This document shows positions 39,178 to 48,072 of a DNA stretch of 64,000 nt, in pieces (within the stretch, counting starts at the first letter, position 1; each line of letters starts with the position of its first letter). A program made the translations under genes and the position numbers. The stretch covers positions 1-64,000 of the forward strand of contig QQVN01000005.1 of NCBI GenBank assembly GCA_003352285.1. Direction: 5' to 3'. Source of the stretch: Thermoproteota archaeon (lineage in GTDB: Archaea; Thermoproteota; Nitrososphaeria; Nitrososphaerales; Nitrosopumilaceae). The notes under the pieces are model-generated. The model was given only the letters and a program-made list of their open reading frames with translations. It had not been told where the DNA came from and did not search any database.

Positions 39178-39639
39178 TTGAAGAAAGGAAAAGAGCGCCT
39201 AGAATCAATAAAGGCGGCTCACCAATCAGTAAGAAACCAACACAGTACAAGAATGGAAGATTACCTAGAAGTAATTGCAGAGCTTGTAGAGTTAAAGGGA
39301 TATGCAACTACCCTTGATGTATCAAGATACATGAATGTTAGTGCCCCAAGTGTCACAAAGATGCTAAAGAGATTAGACGAGAGTGGATTTTTAGAGTATG
39401 AGAAATATCATGGAATAAACCTGACACAAAAAGGCTCTCAAGTTGCAGAAACCATAAGACAAAAACACGGCATACTGGTAGAATTTTTTGAAATTTTAGG
39501 GATAGGACATGATACTGCCAATCAAGATGCAGAAGGAGTAGAGCACCATCTAAACCCAAAAACTATCAAGCAGTTAAGAAAATTCATTACTTTTCTTAAA
39601 GCAAACCCCAAGGTTCTAGACAATTTTAAAAATCTTTAA
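39178..39639 (+). CDS. DtxR/MntR family metal-dependent regulator
   Basis: About 153 residues: winged helix MEDYLEVIAELVELKGYATT (from Met 26), recognition helix SAPSVTKMLKRLDESGFLEYEKYHGINLTQKG, and dimerization/metal-binding helices with GVEHHL. The pattern is closer to manganese-sensing MntR than to DtxR; no C-terminal SH3 domain. Expected to repress metal uptake genes. The TTG start is uncertain; ATG 39253 would give a protein beginning at the winged helix. Overlaps the convergent gene by 14 bp. Confidence 0.88.
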   Translation: MKKGKERLESIKAAHQSVRNQHSTRMEDYLEVIAELVELKGYATTLDVSRYMNVSAPSVTKMLKRLDESGFLEYEKYHGINLTQKGSQVAETIRQKHGILVEFFEILGIGHDTANQDAEGVEHHLNPKTIKQLRKFITFLKANPKVLDNFKNL

Positions 39640-41443
39640 TGTAAATTTGAATGTCATTTTTAGAGGATGCAAGATCCATTAATTTTTGTGCAGAGTCAGA
39701 ACGTTTTGGAATTTTGATTTGCCCCTTTCTTCCAATTCTAGATGAAGTGACGTATCTATCTGCAACGTAAATGTCTGCATGCATTCCAGTGTATTCTCTG
39801 CTAACAGTTAGAATTATCCCAGTCTTTGATTCAGAAAATGTGTAAGGAATTTCAGCATCGGGAAAATAGTCATCTTCGTCATTTTCCTCTACATCAATGT
39901 GCACATTTAGTAACTTTTGAAGGTCATTGATTGTAGAGCCCCCCTTACCAATTATTGATGGGATGTATTGCTTCTGAACTTTGACTCGAATGTTATTATC
40001 AGATAAAATTTCAATGTGTGCATTGGGGTCAAAGCGTTTTATCACGTCTCGAATTCTGTCTTCAGCAAGTTTTTCAATTCCGTGTTTTTTGCCGCCCTTC
40101 TGTACAGGAACAATAACGTTTTCCTCACCAAAAGTGTAAATTTCATGTTCTAGAACATGGTTCTCAAAATTTCTAATTTCTATTACAGGTCTTGCCAAGT
40201 CTTGCTCAAACATTCCTGATGGGACTTTGACCTTTAGTTCAAGTTCATAAACTTTTGATATCTTTCCATCTTTAACAAATATTACAGTATCAATAACATT
40301 TGGAATAATTCCAAGCTCAATTTTACCAATAAATCTTTGAATGGCATCTAGTGGAGAATTTGCATGTACTACCCCAACCATTCCCACTCCAGTTAATCGA
40401 AGATCAGAGAAGATTCGAAAGTCCTCCCTTCTCCTAACTTCATCAAAGACAGTGTAATCAGGTCGAACCAAAAGTAAAATGTCTGCTGAATTCTCAAAAC
40501 TTCCATCAAGTCTAGTGTATTGTGTAATTGCAGGATCAACCCTCAGATCACGTGGTGACTCGAATGTTTTGACTATCTTTCCAAGACCATTGTAATAGTT
40601 GGCCAATCCAGATGCAAGAGTACTTTTGCCAGAACCAGGTGCACCAGAAATTAGAATTCCTTCTGCACCACTAGAGAATCTTTTCATCAGTTCATCAGAG
40701 ACATGATAATCATCAAGAGAAAGATGTACAATTGGATGTACAATTGTTATTTCATATTTTTCTGAAAAGGGAGGCCTAGTAATTGCAATCCTATAATCAC
40801 CGTACTGGATTACCAAAGCACCAGGTTTTGATATCTCAACGTTTCCAGAATCAGAAATCTTTGTTGCCTCTAAGATTTGAGTGGACATCTCATGTAGATA
40901 GTCACGGGTGATGACATCACCTCCAATTTGGGTGAGTGTTATTTCTCCAGGTTTTCCTTTTTTTGCCATAGGGGTAATTCCTTCTTTTAGATGAATGCTC
41001 ATTGTTTCATCATCAAAGAATTTTAGAAATTCAAGTTTCTCAGAGACTATTTTTGGTGCATGATAAACCACAGATACACCTTCAGCCTCAGCTACTAGTG
41101 CTTGAACTTTGTCTGAAGTGTAAAGTATTGCTTCACTCTGCTTTGCAATGTCTTTGATAATTGCATCAATTCGTCCACGACCAGACAGTTTGATATCATC
41201 TACACTTGGTCGCATTCCTTCATAGGACAAAGTGATGTTGTGAGGCACAATAATTTCTTGTAATTTTTTTAATTCCTCAAGACCAATCAAACCTTGTTCT
41301 TTATTTTGGGTTGCCTGAGATTGAAGCTCATCCAAAGTAGCAGTTGGAATTATGATATCACAGTCAGAAATTTCACCAGAAGAAACAAGATGCACTAACT
41401 GACCATTAATTACTATGCTAGTATCTGCAACAATTTTTTTCAA
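39626..41443 (-). CDS. PIN-ATPase-KH protein (PINA-like)
   Basis: 605 residues. N-terminal PIN domain (about 1-130; D7 in VADTSIVI, acidic residues at 92-95), a linker, a VirB11/type II secretion-type ATPase with Walker A GAPGSGKST (267-275) and DEVRRREDF/HANSP motifs, and a C-terminal KH domain with IIGKGGSTIND (about 498-508). Matches the archaeal PINA family, implicated in nucleic-acid processing and Holliday-junction branch migration. TTG start with CTTTTAATC box 27 bp upstream. Confidence 0.94.
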   Translation of the reverse strand: MKKIVADTSIVINGQLVHLVSSGEISDCDIIIPTATLDELQSQATQNKEQGLIGLEELKKLQEIIVPHNITLSYEGMRPSVDDIKLSGRGRIDAIIKDIAKQSEAILYTSDKVQALVAEAEGVSVVYHAPKIVSEKLEFLKFFDDETMSIHLKEGITPMAKKGKPGEITLTQIGGDVITRDYLHEMSTQILEATKISDSGNVEISKPGALVIQYGDYRIAITRPPFSEKYEITIVHPIVHLSLDDYHVSDELMKRFSSGAEGILISGAPGSGKSTLASGLANYYNGLGKIVKTFESPRDLRVDPAITQYTRLDGSFENSADILLLVRPDYTVFDEVRRREDFRIFSDLRLTGVGMVGVVHANSPLDAIQRFIGKIELGIIPNVIDTVIFVKDGKISKVYELELKVKVPSGMFEQDLARPVIEIRNFENHVLEHEIYTFGEENVIVPVQKGGKKHGIEKLAEDRIRDVIKRFDPNAHIEILSDNNIRVKVQKQYIPSIIGKGGSTINDLQKLLNVHIDVEENDEDDYFPDAEIPYTFSESKTGIILTVSREYTGMHADIYVADRYVTSSRIGRKGQIKIPKRSDSAQKLMDLASSKNDIQIYIKDF

Positions 41444-41501
41444 TCAAGTAAACAGATAGTTGGCTGCTTTTAATCATATCTAATTTTATTATGGAAGAGA
41501 A

Positions 41502-41864
41502 TTATTTTGATAAAGTATTTTTGATTACCTTAAGCACATTGTCAAAATCAAATGGCTTGGAGACATATGCAGTGGCACCTGCAGCTAAACAATCTTGGAT
41601 AACTTTTTGATTATCACTTGCAGTAATTAGAATAATAATTGCATCTGGAAATTTGTTTACAATTTCTCTAACCACGGTAAGTCCATCTTTTTTTGGCATT
41701 GCAAGATCAAGCAACATTGCATCTGGTTTTAATTCGGAGAATTTTTCAACAGCATCCTCACCGTCTATAGCTTCTCCAACAATCTCATGTTCTCCAATTG
41801 CCAATATATCTCGCATTACAAGACGAATAGATTCAGAATCATCTGCAATGAGAATTTTGCTCAT
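41502..41864 (-). CDS. CheY-like stand-alone receiver
   Basis: 120 residues with acidic pair D8/D9, phospho-acceptor D53 (LLDLAMP), T81 and K103 (SKPF). No output domain. It is immediately downstream of the HPt gene (36 bp), both transcribed away from the membrane kinase at 42329, so the three probably form one phosphorelay. Confidence 0.93.
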   Translation of the reverse strand: MSKILIADDSESIRLVMRDILAIGEHEIVGEAIDGEDAVEKFSELKPDAMLLDLAMPKKDGLTVVREIVNKFPDAIIILITASDNQKVIQDCLAAGATAYVSKPFDFDNVLKVIKNTLSK

Positions 41865-41900
41865 GTCACATAATTAATGAATTATTATTTAAGATCGTCT

Positions 41901-42263
41901 TTATTTCAAAGCTTCAGGGAACTGCTTACCCATAGAGTCAATGAATGTCTTTGTATCGCACTTAATGTTACCCATTGATTTTTGCATAAGAATTGTTGCA
42001 TCAACGACAATTGTACGAATGTTAGAAATTTTGTTTCCCTCGATGATTTTTTTCATCAAGTGGTCCACAATGGTTGAAATTTTTCCTACGTCCTCTTTTC
42101 CCATCATTGGTGCAAGTCCCTTTATTTTATGAAGGTGTTTCTCAATTCCTACAGACTTATTCTCAATATCGGCATCATTATTTGAGGATTTGATTAAATC
42201 AGATATCGAAGACAATTCTTCCATTATTTCCTTTGTTGCAACACGAATGAATTCATCGGACAT
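41901..42263 (-). CDS. Histidine phosphotransfer (HPt) domain protein
   Basis: 120 residues, helical, with EKHLHKIKGLAPMMG where H45-x-x-K-G matches the HPt phospho-histidine signature. The rest fits a four-helix bundle (VDHLMKKIIEGNKI, ATILMQKSMGNIK). Shuttles phosphate between a kinase and receivers. It precedes a receiver gene and faces a membrane histidine kinase across 65 bp, an unusual but coherent relay arrangement. Confidence 0.8.
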   Translation of the reverse strand: MSDEFIRVATKEIMEELSSISDLIKSSNNDADIENKSVGIEKHLHKIKGLAPMMGKEDVGKISTIVDHLMKKIIEGNKISNIRTIVVDATILMQKSMGNIKCDTKTFIDSMGKQFPEALK

Positions 42264-42328
42264 TGTTATTCATCAAAAAGGATTCACCCGTCATTTTTAT
42301 ACTCTATGTCACGTTTAACCATAAAAGC

Positions 42329-44203
42329 ATGAAACTAATCTACAAGACTTACTTACTAGTTGGAATTGTAATTGTAGCAGCAATTGTAAATTTATTTCTG
42401 CTTTACCAAGTTCAGCAACTAGGAACGTCTGAATCATATTCTATTATCAGGGCAGGAGATCTTAAAGTAAAGACTGAGACAGTATCAAGTCTTGCAAGCT
42501 CGATTGCAAGTGGTAATGATGCGGACAGAGACAATCTAAAAAAAGAAACAGATGACTTTGACAACGTACTAAAGATTTTCAAAAATGGCGGAACAATCAG
42601 AGGAGAATCAATAGTTACAATTCCAAATCAGATTGATCCAGAATATAATCAAGTTCTAAAGGCTTGGGAGAATTACAAAATGAGTGCAAATCAAGTTCAA
42701 AAAACATCGGTCTTTGATCAAAATGCAGTAAACTCATTGAATTATGTATTGGAGAAAAACGGAGAGTTAATTCTCACAACAAATTCTCTAGTAAAAGATT
42801 TAGAGGTACTAGATAGAGACTATAATCGCCACAAAGCAATTGCAAATGAGCTTCAAGAGCTTGCAAAAAGAATTGGTCAGCAGGCACTTCTCATATCTAT
42901 TGGAGAAGGAGAAGGAGCACAAGTACAACTAAAACAAGATAGATTATCTTTTGAGATAGGATTAAGAAAATTATTACAAGTACCAATTGATGGATTAGAT
43001 TATCAGTCAGTAGGAAAAGAGCCAGAAGATTTGATTCCTACTCCACGGGAGAATTCAGAAGCGCTAAGGGAATTAGATCCACTTTGGGAAGCAGTTCAGC
43101 TAAGAATTCAAACCCTAGAGGAGAGATCATTGCTATCTCCAGAGTTTGACGTAGCAAGAAAGAATCTTGAGAGACAAAAGAGCATTCTGCTTGATGCGCT
43201 GGATAACTTTTTGGATGCATGGAATAGGCAATTGAATTTAGGTGAAGCGCAACAACAAACCATCATTCAGGTATTATTGGCAGTTGACGTCATAGTATTC
43301 TTTTTGGTAATTTTTGTTATCAGACAATCACTAAACCCATTGGAGATGATTACCTCTGCACTCTCAAGAGTCAAAGAGGGAATCTATGGAGAAAGAATAG
43401 AGTATAACGCATCAGATGAGGTAGGTCAACTTGTCAATACATTCAACATAATGTCAGACACCATCAAACAAAAAGAAGAAGAGGCAAAAAAGACAGACCT
43501 TGCAAAAGACGAATTCTTAGCCATGATTACACATGAATTAAAGACACCTCTGGTACCAATTCAAGGTTATGCAGACATTCTACTTGGAGAACATTTAGGA
43601 AAATTAACCGACAAACAAAAAGAGAGATTGCGAATAATAAAATCAAGCTCATCGTCATTACTAGATATTATTTCTGACTTGCTTGATGCTCAAAAATTAG
43701 ACTTGGGCCAATTAAGAATGAAGAAAGAAAGTATCAGTATTAAAAAGACTATAGAAAAGGCAGTAACATCATTCAAGCCAGAAGCTGAAAGAAGAGGAAT
43801 CAAGCTGAATCATTCAAGTCCAGAGATAATTGTAGTTCATGATTCAGAGAGAATAGGTCAGGTACTTAACAACCTAATTAAAAACAGCATGATTGCAATA
43901 CATGCTGACAAAGGATCAATTGACATTAATGTTACTGAAAATAATGATGACATAGAAATTTCAGTAAAAGATAATGGAATTGGCATTCCTTTAGAAAAAC
44001 AAAAAGATTTGTTTAAAAAGTTCTACCAAGTTGATGCTTCACTGACAAGAGAGAGAGGCGGCAGTGGACTAGGACTTGCAATCAGTAAAGGAATAGTCGA
44101 AGGACATGGAGGCAAAATTCGTGTTGAGAGCACGCCAAATGTCGGTACAAAGTTCATTTTCACTCTACCAAAAAACCCACCTTTGGGCAATCAAGCTAAA
44201 TAA
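42329..44203 (+). CDS. Membrane sensor histidine kinase with HAMP domain
   Basis: 624 residues. Transmembrane helix 1 (about 7-27), a large mostly helical extracytoplasmic sensor (about 30-310), helix 2 (about 315-335), HAMP (NPLEMITSALSRVKEGIYGERIEY), HisKA FLAMITHELKTPLVP with phospho-His near residue 401, and HATPase with NLIKNSM, DNGIGIP and GSGLGLAISKG. ATG 42329 is preferred; TTTTTATACT lies 25-34 bp upstream. An earlier TTG at 42263 would overlap the HPt gene's start codon. Confidence 0.93.
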   Translation: MKLIYKTYLLVGIVIVAAIVNLFLLYQVQQLGTSESYSIIRAGDLKVKTETVSSLASSIASGNDADRDNLKKETDDFDNVLKIFKNGGTIRGESIVTIPNQIDPEYNQVLKAWENYKMSANQVQKTSVFDQNAVNSLNYVLEKNGELILTTNSLVKDLEVLDRDYNRHKAIANELQELAKRIGQQALLISIGEGEGAQVQLKQDRLSFEIGLRKLLQVPIDGLDYQSVGKEPEDLIPTPRENSEALRELDPLWEAVQLRIQTLEERSLLSPEFDVARKNLERQKSILLDALDNFLDAWNRQLNLGEAQQQTIIQVLLAVDVIVFFLVIFVIRQSLNPLEMITSALSRVKEGIYGERIEYNASDEVGQLVNTFNIMSDTIKQKEEEAKKTDLAKDEFLAMITHELKTPLVPIQGYADILLGEHLGKLTDKQKERLRIIKSSSSSLLDIISDLLDAQKLDLGQLRMKKESISIKKTIEKAVTSFKPEAERRGIKLNHSSPEIIVVHDSERIGQVLNNLIKNSMIAIHADKGSIDINVTENNDDIEISVKDNGIGIPLEKQKDLFKKFYQVDASLTRERGGSGLGLAISKGIVEGHGGKIRVESTPNVGTKFIFTLPKNPPLGNQAK

Positions 44204-44268
44204 TTCAAACCTCATTACGCAAATTATCTTACTCTAAAAGAGAAATTAACGAAAGAAAAGGCAATGCA

Positions 44269-44409
44269 ATGAATAACATCTCAAGTCAAAAGAATAATGA
44301 ATTTTATGCAAATTGCACAGAGTACTTTATGGGATTACGCAAAAAAGGAAAAACAGACTATGGGTTTGAGGATGAGTTCTACTATACAATCCCAACAAAG
44401 AAAAAATAA
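44269..44409 (+). CDS. Small ORF of 46 residues, unknown
   Basis: A 46-residue reading frame (MNNISSQKNNEFYANC then YFMGLRKKGKTDYGF and a C-terminal FYYTIPTKKK). Aromatic-rich, basic at the end. It fills the gap between the histidine kinase and TldD, and base use is like its neighbours, but there is no clear TATA or SD. Could be a real small protein or chance. Confidence 0.42.
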   Translation: MNNISSQKNNEFYANCTEYFMGLRKKGKTDYGFEDEFYYTIPTKKK

Positions 44410-44445
44410 AGATACAGTGATTTAGGAAACATTAGATACTAAATC

Positions 44446-45864
44446 ATGAATTTTGAGGATTTTGCAGACAAGTCTATCCAAATTTCACTGGACTTGGGGG
44501 CAGAGTATTGTGATGTCAGGTCAGAGTCATATTCATCAAAGAAGGCAGTAATAGAAAATGGACAAACTGAGCAGTGTGACTCGATTATAGATACAGGAAT
44601 TGGGATACGGATTCTAAAAAATGGCGTATGGGGGTTTTGTTCAATATCAAATCCAGGCTCATTCGAGACAATAAGGGAAAAAATAGCAGATGCCATACAT
44701 TCGACCCAGAAATTTTCTAATAAAATAAAATTCTCAAAGGAAAAGACGCATCAATCAAAAAAGGACTATCCAGTAAAAAAAACTCCAACCTTAGAAGAAT
44801 TGATCAAAATTGGAACTGAATGTGATTCTATCATCAGAGAAAAAAGAAACATCATAAAATCAACAGTTAATCTCTATTTTAAGACCACATCAAAATATTA
44901 TGCAGACAGTTATGGCTCAAGAATTAGTCAAAACTATACTGATACCATAGTAGACCTGATAGCTACTGCAAGGGAATCTGGAATTACACAATCAATCAAT
45001 ATTACAGAAGGAGGTAGAGGAGGAATTGAAAAAATTTCTAACGAAGCCAACGTGTTAAAAGTTGCAGATGAGATTTCAGATAAAGCATCCAAACTGGTAT
45101 ACGCAAAACCAATCAAAGAAGAGAAGACAACGTTGGTGTTTAATCCAGATTTTGTAAGCTTGCTGACTCATGAGATTTTAGGTCATCCATCTGAAGCAGA
45201 CAGAGTTTTGGGAAAAGAGATGGCATGGGCAGGAGGTTCATGGTGGGCAGGAAAACTTGGTGAGGAGATTGGCTCTAGTGAATTAAACGTATTTGATGAT
45301 CCTTCAGTAGAAGGAACACTGGGATGGTATGATTTTGATGATGAGGGGATGAAGTCATCAAGGACCAATATTATTGAGAAAGGAGTATTGAAAGGGCATT
45401 TGCAAAATAATGAAACATCAAAAATTTTTGAGGTAGAATCTAATGCAAACATGAGAGCAACATCATACAAGTTCATGCCACTGATTAGGATGGCATGCAC
45501 TTGTATTGATAAAGGAGATTGGAATCCAGATGAAATTATCAAAGATGTAAAGTCAGGATATTTAATTTCTAACATGAAGATACCGTCAATAGATATGAAA
45601 AGGTACAATTGGAGTATCTCTTGTCAATATGCAAATAAAATTGAAAATGGTGAAATCACTGACCTTCAAAGAGATGTGATAGTAATGGGCACTGCTCCTG
45701 AATTTTTCAGATCAATTGATGCATGTGGAAATGACTTTACCATAAGACCAATTACAAATTGTGGAAAAGGTGATCCTATGCAGTCAATGATGATGGGAAA
45801 CGGTGGACCAACCATCAAAGCAGTAGCCACTGTAAAAAGTACTGGAGAGACAAAAAATGCCTAG
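44446..45864 (+). CDS. tldD: TldD-like metalloprotease
   Basis: 472 residues of the TldD/PmbA family: YCDVRSES and GIGIRILKNGVWGF near the N-terminus, and the zinc site HEILGHPSEADRV (about 241-253). Bacterial TldD works with TldE in a heterodimer; no TldE/PmbA-like gene is adjacent. It overlaps the uracil-DNA glycosylase gene by 8 bp, so it is cotranscribed with DNA-repair genes. Archaeal substrates are unknown. Confidence 0.93.
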   Translation: MNFEDFADKSIQISLDLGAEYCDVRSESYSSKKAVIENGQTEQCDSIIDTGIGIRILKNGVWGFCSISNPGSFETIREKIADAIHSTQKFSNKIKFSKEKTHQSKKDYPVKKTPTLEELIKIGTECDSIIREKRNIIKSTVNLYFKTTSKYYADSYGSRISQNYTDTIVDLIATARESGITQSINITEGGRGGIEKISNEANVLKVADEISDKASKLVYAKPIKEEKTTLVFNPDFVSLLTHEILGHPSEADRVLGKEMAWAGGSWWAGKLGEEIGSSELNVFDDPSVEGTLGWYDFDDEGMKSSRTNIIEKGVLKGHLQNNETSKIFEVESNANMRATSYKFMPLIRMACTCIDKGDWNPDEIIKDVKSGYLISNMKIPSIDMKRYNWSISCQYANKIENGEITDLQRDVIVMGTAPEFFRSIDACGNDFTIRPITNCGKGDPMQSMMMGNGGPTIKAVATVKSTGETKNA

Positions 45865-46402
45865 TATTGAGGAGATAAAAAACAAGGTCATAAAATGTAC
45901 AAATTGCGAATTATGTGAGACACGGACTAATGCAGTTCCAGGCAAGGGGAACGTTAACTCAAAGGTCATCTTTGTTGGTGAAGCTCCAGGAAGAAGTGAA
46001 GATAAAAATGGAGAGCCATTTGTTGGTGCTGCAGGAAAGAAACTCACTGCAGCACTAGAGTCGGCAGGAATTTCTAGAGATGATATCTACATTACAAATG
46101 TTGTAAAATGCAGACCTCCTAACAACAGGGTTCCCAATACAGGTGAAAGAGAGGCTTGCTCTAATTATTTAAAATCTGAAATAGAGGAGATTAACCCAGA
46201 GATTATTTGCATAATGGGAAACACAGCATATGGTTCTATTCTAGGGGGAACTAACATTACAAAGAATCGCGGCAAGGTGGTTGAGCATCAAGGAAACAGA
46301 TACTTTATCACCATTCATCCTGCTGCGACAATTTATAATCAAGAATTATTAGATGTGCTAAAAAAAGACATGAAAAAAATAGCTAGTATTATAAAAAAAT
46401 AA
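45857..46402 (+). CDS. Family 4 uracil-DNA glycosylase (Fe-S)
   Basis: 181 residues with the family 4 motifs GEAPGRSEDKNGEPFVGAAG (41-60), TNVVKCRPPNNR and the C-terminal HPAA. Cysteines C14, C17, C85 and C101 are positioned to bind the 4Fe-4S cluster of these enzymes. Removes uracil from DNA. Overlaps tldD at its 5' end and is followed 1 bp later by mpg. Confidence 0.93.
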   Translation: MPSIEEIKNKVIKCTNCELCETRTNAVPGKGNVNSKVIFVGEAPGRSEDKNGEPFVGAAGKKLTAALESAGISRDDIYITNVVKCRPPNNRVPNTGEREACSNYLKSEIEEINPEIICIMGNTAYGSILGGTNITKNRGKVVEHQGNRYFITIHPAATIYNQELLDVLKKDMKKIASIIKK

Positions 46403-46403
46403 G

Positions 46404-46961
46404 ATGAGGCCATTACCAAGAAAATTTTATTCGGATGATACCGTAGATGTTGCAAAGAATCTTCTAGGTAAGATTCTGGTTAGACAAATTGGAGAAAAGA
46501 TGTTCTCAGGAATCATCACAGAGACTGAAGCTTATAGATTCAATGATGATCCTGCAAGCCATGCGTTTAGAGGAATGACAGAACGCAACAAGGCAATGTT
46601 TGGAGAAGTAGGCAGAGCATATGTGTATTTTACTTATGGTATGTACTATTGTGTCAATGCAGTTGCAAGAAATGATAATTATGATGCAGGGGCAGTGCTA
46701 ATTCGAGCAATAAAACCAGTTAAAGGATTAGATCTTATGATAAAAAATAGAAAAAACAAAAAAATTGAAGAACTAACAAATGGTCCTGCAAAGCTTACTC
46801 AAGCATTAAAGATTACAAAAAAACAATACGGTGTTGATTTGACAAAGAAATCAGAGTTGTTTATTTCAGATGCGCAAAATGATTGTAAAGTATTTTCCAG
46901 TCAGCGAATTGGAATAAGAAACGGATTAGACAAGAAATGGAATTTTAAAATTAATCTTTAG
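46404..46961 (+). CDS. mpg: 3-methyladenine DNA glycosylase (AAG/MPG family)
   Basis: 185 residues with the AAG core: TETEAYRFNDDPASHAFRG and AYVYFTYGMYYCVNAV, and RAIKP. The Glu in TETEAY is the catalytic residue family-wide. Excises alkylated purines and, in some homologues, hypoxanthine. Together with the preceding uracil glycosylase it forms a base-excision repair pair. Overlaps the convergent gene by 11 bp. Confidence 0.93.
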   Translation: MRPLPRKFYSDDTVDVAKNLLGKILVRQIGEKMFSGIITETEAYRFNDDPASHAFRGMTERNKAMFGEVGRAYVYFTYGMYYCVNAVARNDNYDAGAVLIRAIKPVKGLDLMIKNRKNKKIEELTNGPAKLTQALKITKKQYGVDLTKKSELFISDAQNDCKVFSSQRIGIRNGLDKKWNFKINL

Positions 46962-47622
46962 AGTCTTTTTTATCGTCATTGACATCATCTAATGTCCAAG
47001 GAGCAAATTTACCTAAAATTTTTGCCCAGTCTAGTCGTAAAAGTAGAATTACAACACCAGTAAGCATTCCTCCAAAACCAATTATGCCAATGTAAATTGG
47101 TGTTGCATCATCAATGTCTTCTAGGAATGGGTCTACAAGGGACAATCCCAAAAAATGAGATATTAGAACTATCACATAGCTAAGCACGAGTTTTCCAGTA
47201 AACGTTGCAATAAAGAATCGCTTTGGATTATACTTTGCAAGTCCTAGTGGAACATATACTAGATCATCAGGTATAGGAGTAGCTGCAGCAAAAAAGGCAG
47301 CCCCTGCACCATATCGCTTTACTAGTCTTTCAAATGGCCTCATACGTTTTCTTGTTTTTTCAGTAATTATCTTGCGGCCACCATAGCTGACATAGAAGAT
47401 GATTTGCTTTGCAGCGGTAGATGTAATAGCAGATATTATTGCAAGAACATGAATGTTGAATTGGTCCCCAACGGCCATTGTTGCCAGTAAAAGAAACGAC
47501 GGGAGAGGGACAAATGGAACAAGAGAACCAAAAAAACTCACCAGTGTTAAACCAAAGTAACCAACTTCAGGTGCGAATGGAAACAAATCAGAAAAATCCA
47601 CACAACAACGAGTGGTCAGCAT
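46951..47622 (-). CDS. DedA/VTT-family membrane protein
   Basis: 223 residues with about five transmembrane segments. LVSFFGSLVPFVPLPSFLLLATM near the N-terminus and the VTT-type reentrant region RYGAGAAFFAAATPIPDDLVYVPLGLAKYNPKRFF are typical of DedA/VTT scramblase-like proteins. Acidic cytoplasmic tail. The TATA-like TTTTTTATAG lies only about 12 bp before ATG 47622, so the true start may be slightly downstream (GTG 47601). Confidence 0.82.
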   Translation of the reverse strand: MLTTRCCVDFSDLFPFAPEVGYFGLTLVSFFGSLVPFVPLPSFLLLATMAVGDQFNIHVLAIISAITSTAAKQIIFYVSYGGRKIITEKTRKRMRPFERLVKRYGAGAAFFAAATPIPDDLVYVPLGLAKYNPKRFFIATFTGKLVLSYVIVLISHFLGLSLVDPFLEDIDDATPIYIGIIGFGGMLTGVVILLLRLDWAKILGKFAPWTLDDVNDDKKDSKD

Positions 47623-47685
47623 TATTTAACTATAAAAAATGAGATACATGTTTGATTTTCATAATCATTAAAATAACATATTCTG

Positions 47686-48072
47686 GTGAAACTACTATTG
47701 GCTAAAAAAAATTATAGTGAAATCCCAATAGCTATTGCAAAGATTAGTCCATACATTAGATTTGTAGGAGTAATTGGTTCAAGCGGCGAACTATTATCAT
47801 ATTTTAGAAGATCAGATCTAAAGCCACTTCTAAATGCAAAAAATACACATTACCAATTCTCTCATATTGCAATTAAAACTGATTTAGAAGCATTTTTTGA
47901 TAAGAGTTTAGGAGAGGTGGAATTTGTTTGGGAGGAAAGAAAAAAGGTTCAAACCATCTCATTTGCAATAAAAAAGATCAGAATTTGGATATCAATTGAC
48001 AAAAAAGTTGTTCGTAGTGAAGTGTTAAGAATTATAGATTCTTGTCTTCCAATAGTGAAGCTTTACTCATAG
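47686..48072 (+). CDS. Conserved small archaeal protein, repeated family member 3 (DUF6659-like)
   Basis: 128 residues. Family pattern: IRFVGVIGSSGELLSYFRR then LEAFFDKSLGEVEFVWEERKK and TISFAIKKIRIWISID. The glycine pair of other copies (LIxGG) is replaced by LLSYFRR. GTG start as given; TTG 47698 is an alternative. Its 3' end overlaps the convergent ABC gene by 10 bp. Function unknown. Confidence 0.72.
   Translation: MKLLLAKKNYSEIPIAIAKISPYIRFVGVIGSSGELLSYFRRSDLKPLLNAKNTHYQFSHIAIKTDLEAFFDKSLGEVEFVWEERKKVQTISFAIKKIRIWISIDKKVVRSEVLRIIDSCLPIVKLYS

Noticed and set aside
39111-39317. Plus-strand frame of 68 codons before the DtxR-type regulator
   Set aside because: It overlaps the regulator in another frame, and the DtxR/MntR domain in the overlapping frame is unmistakable.
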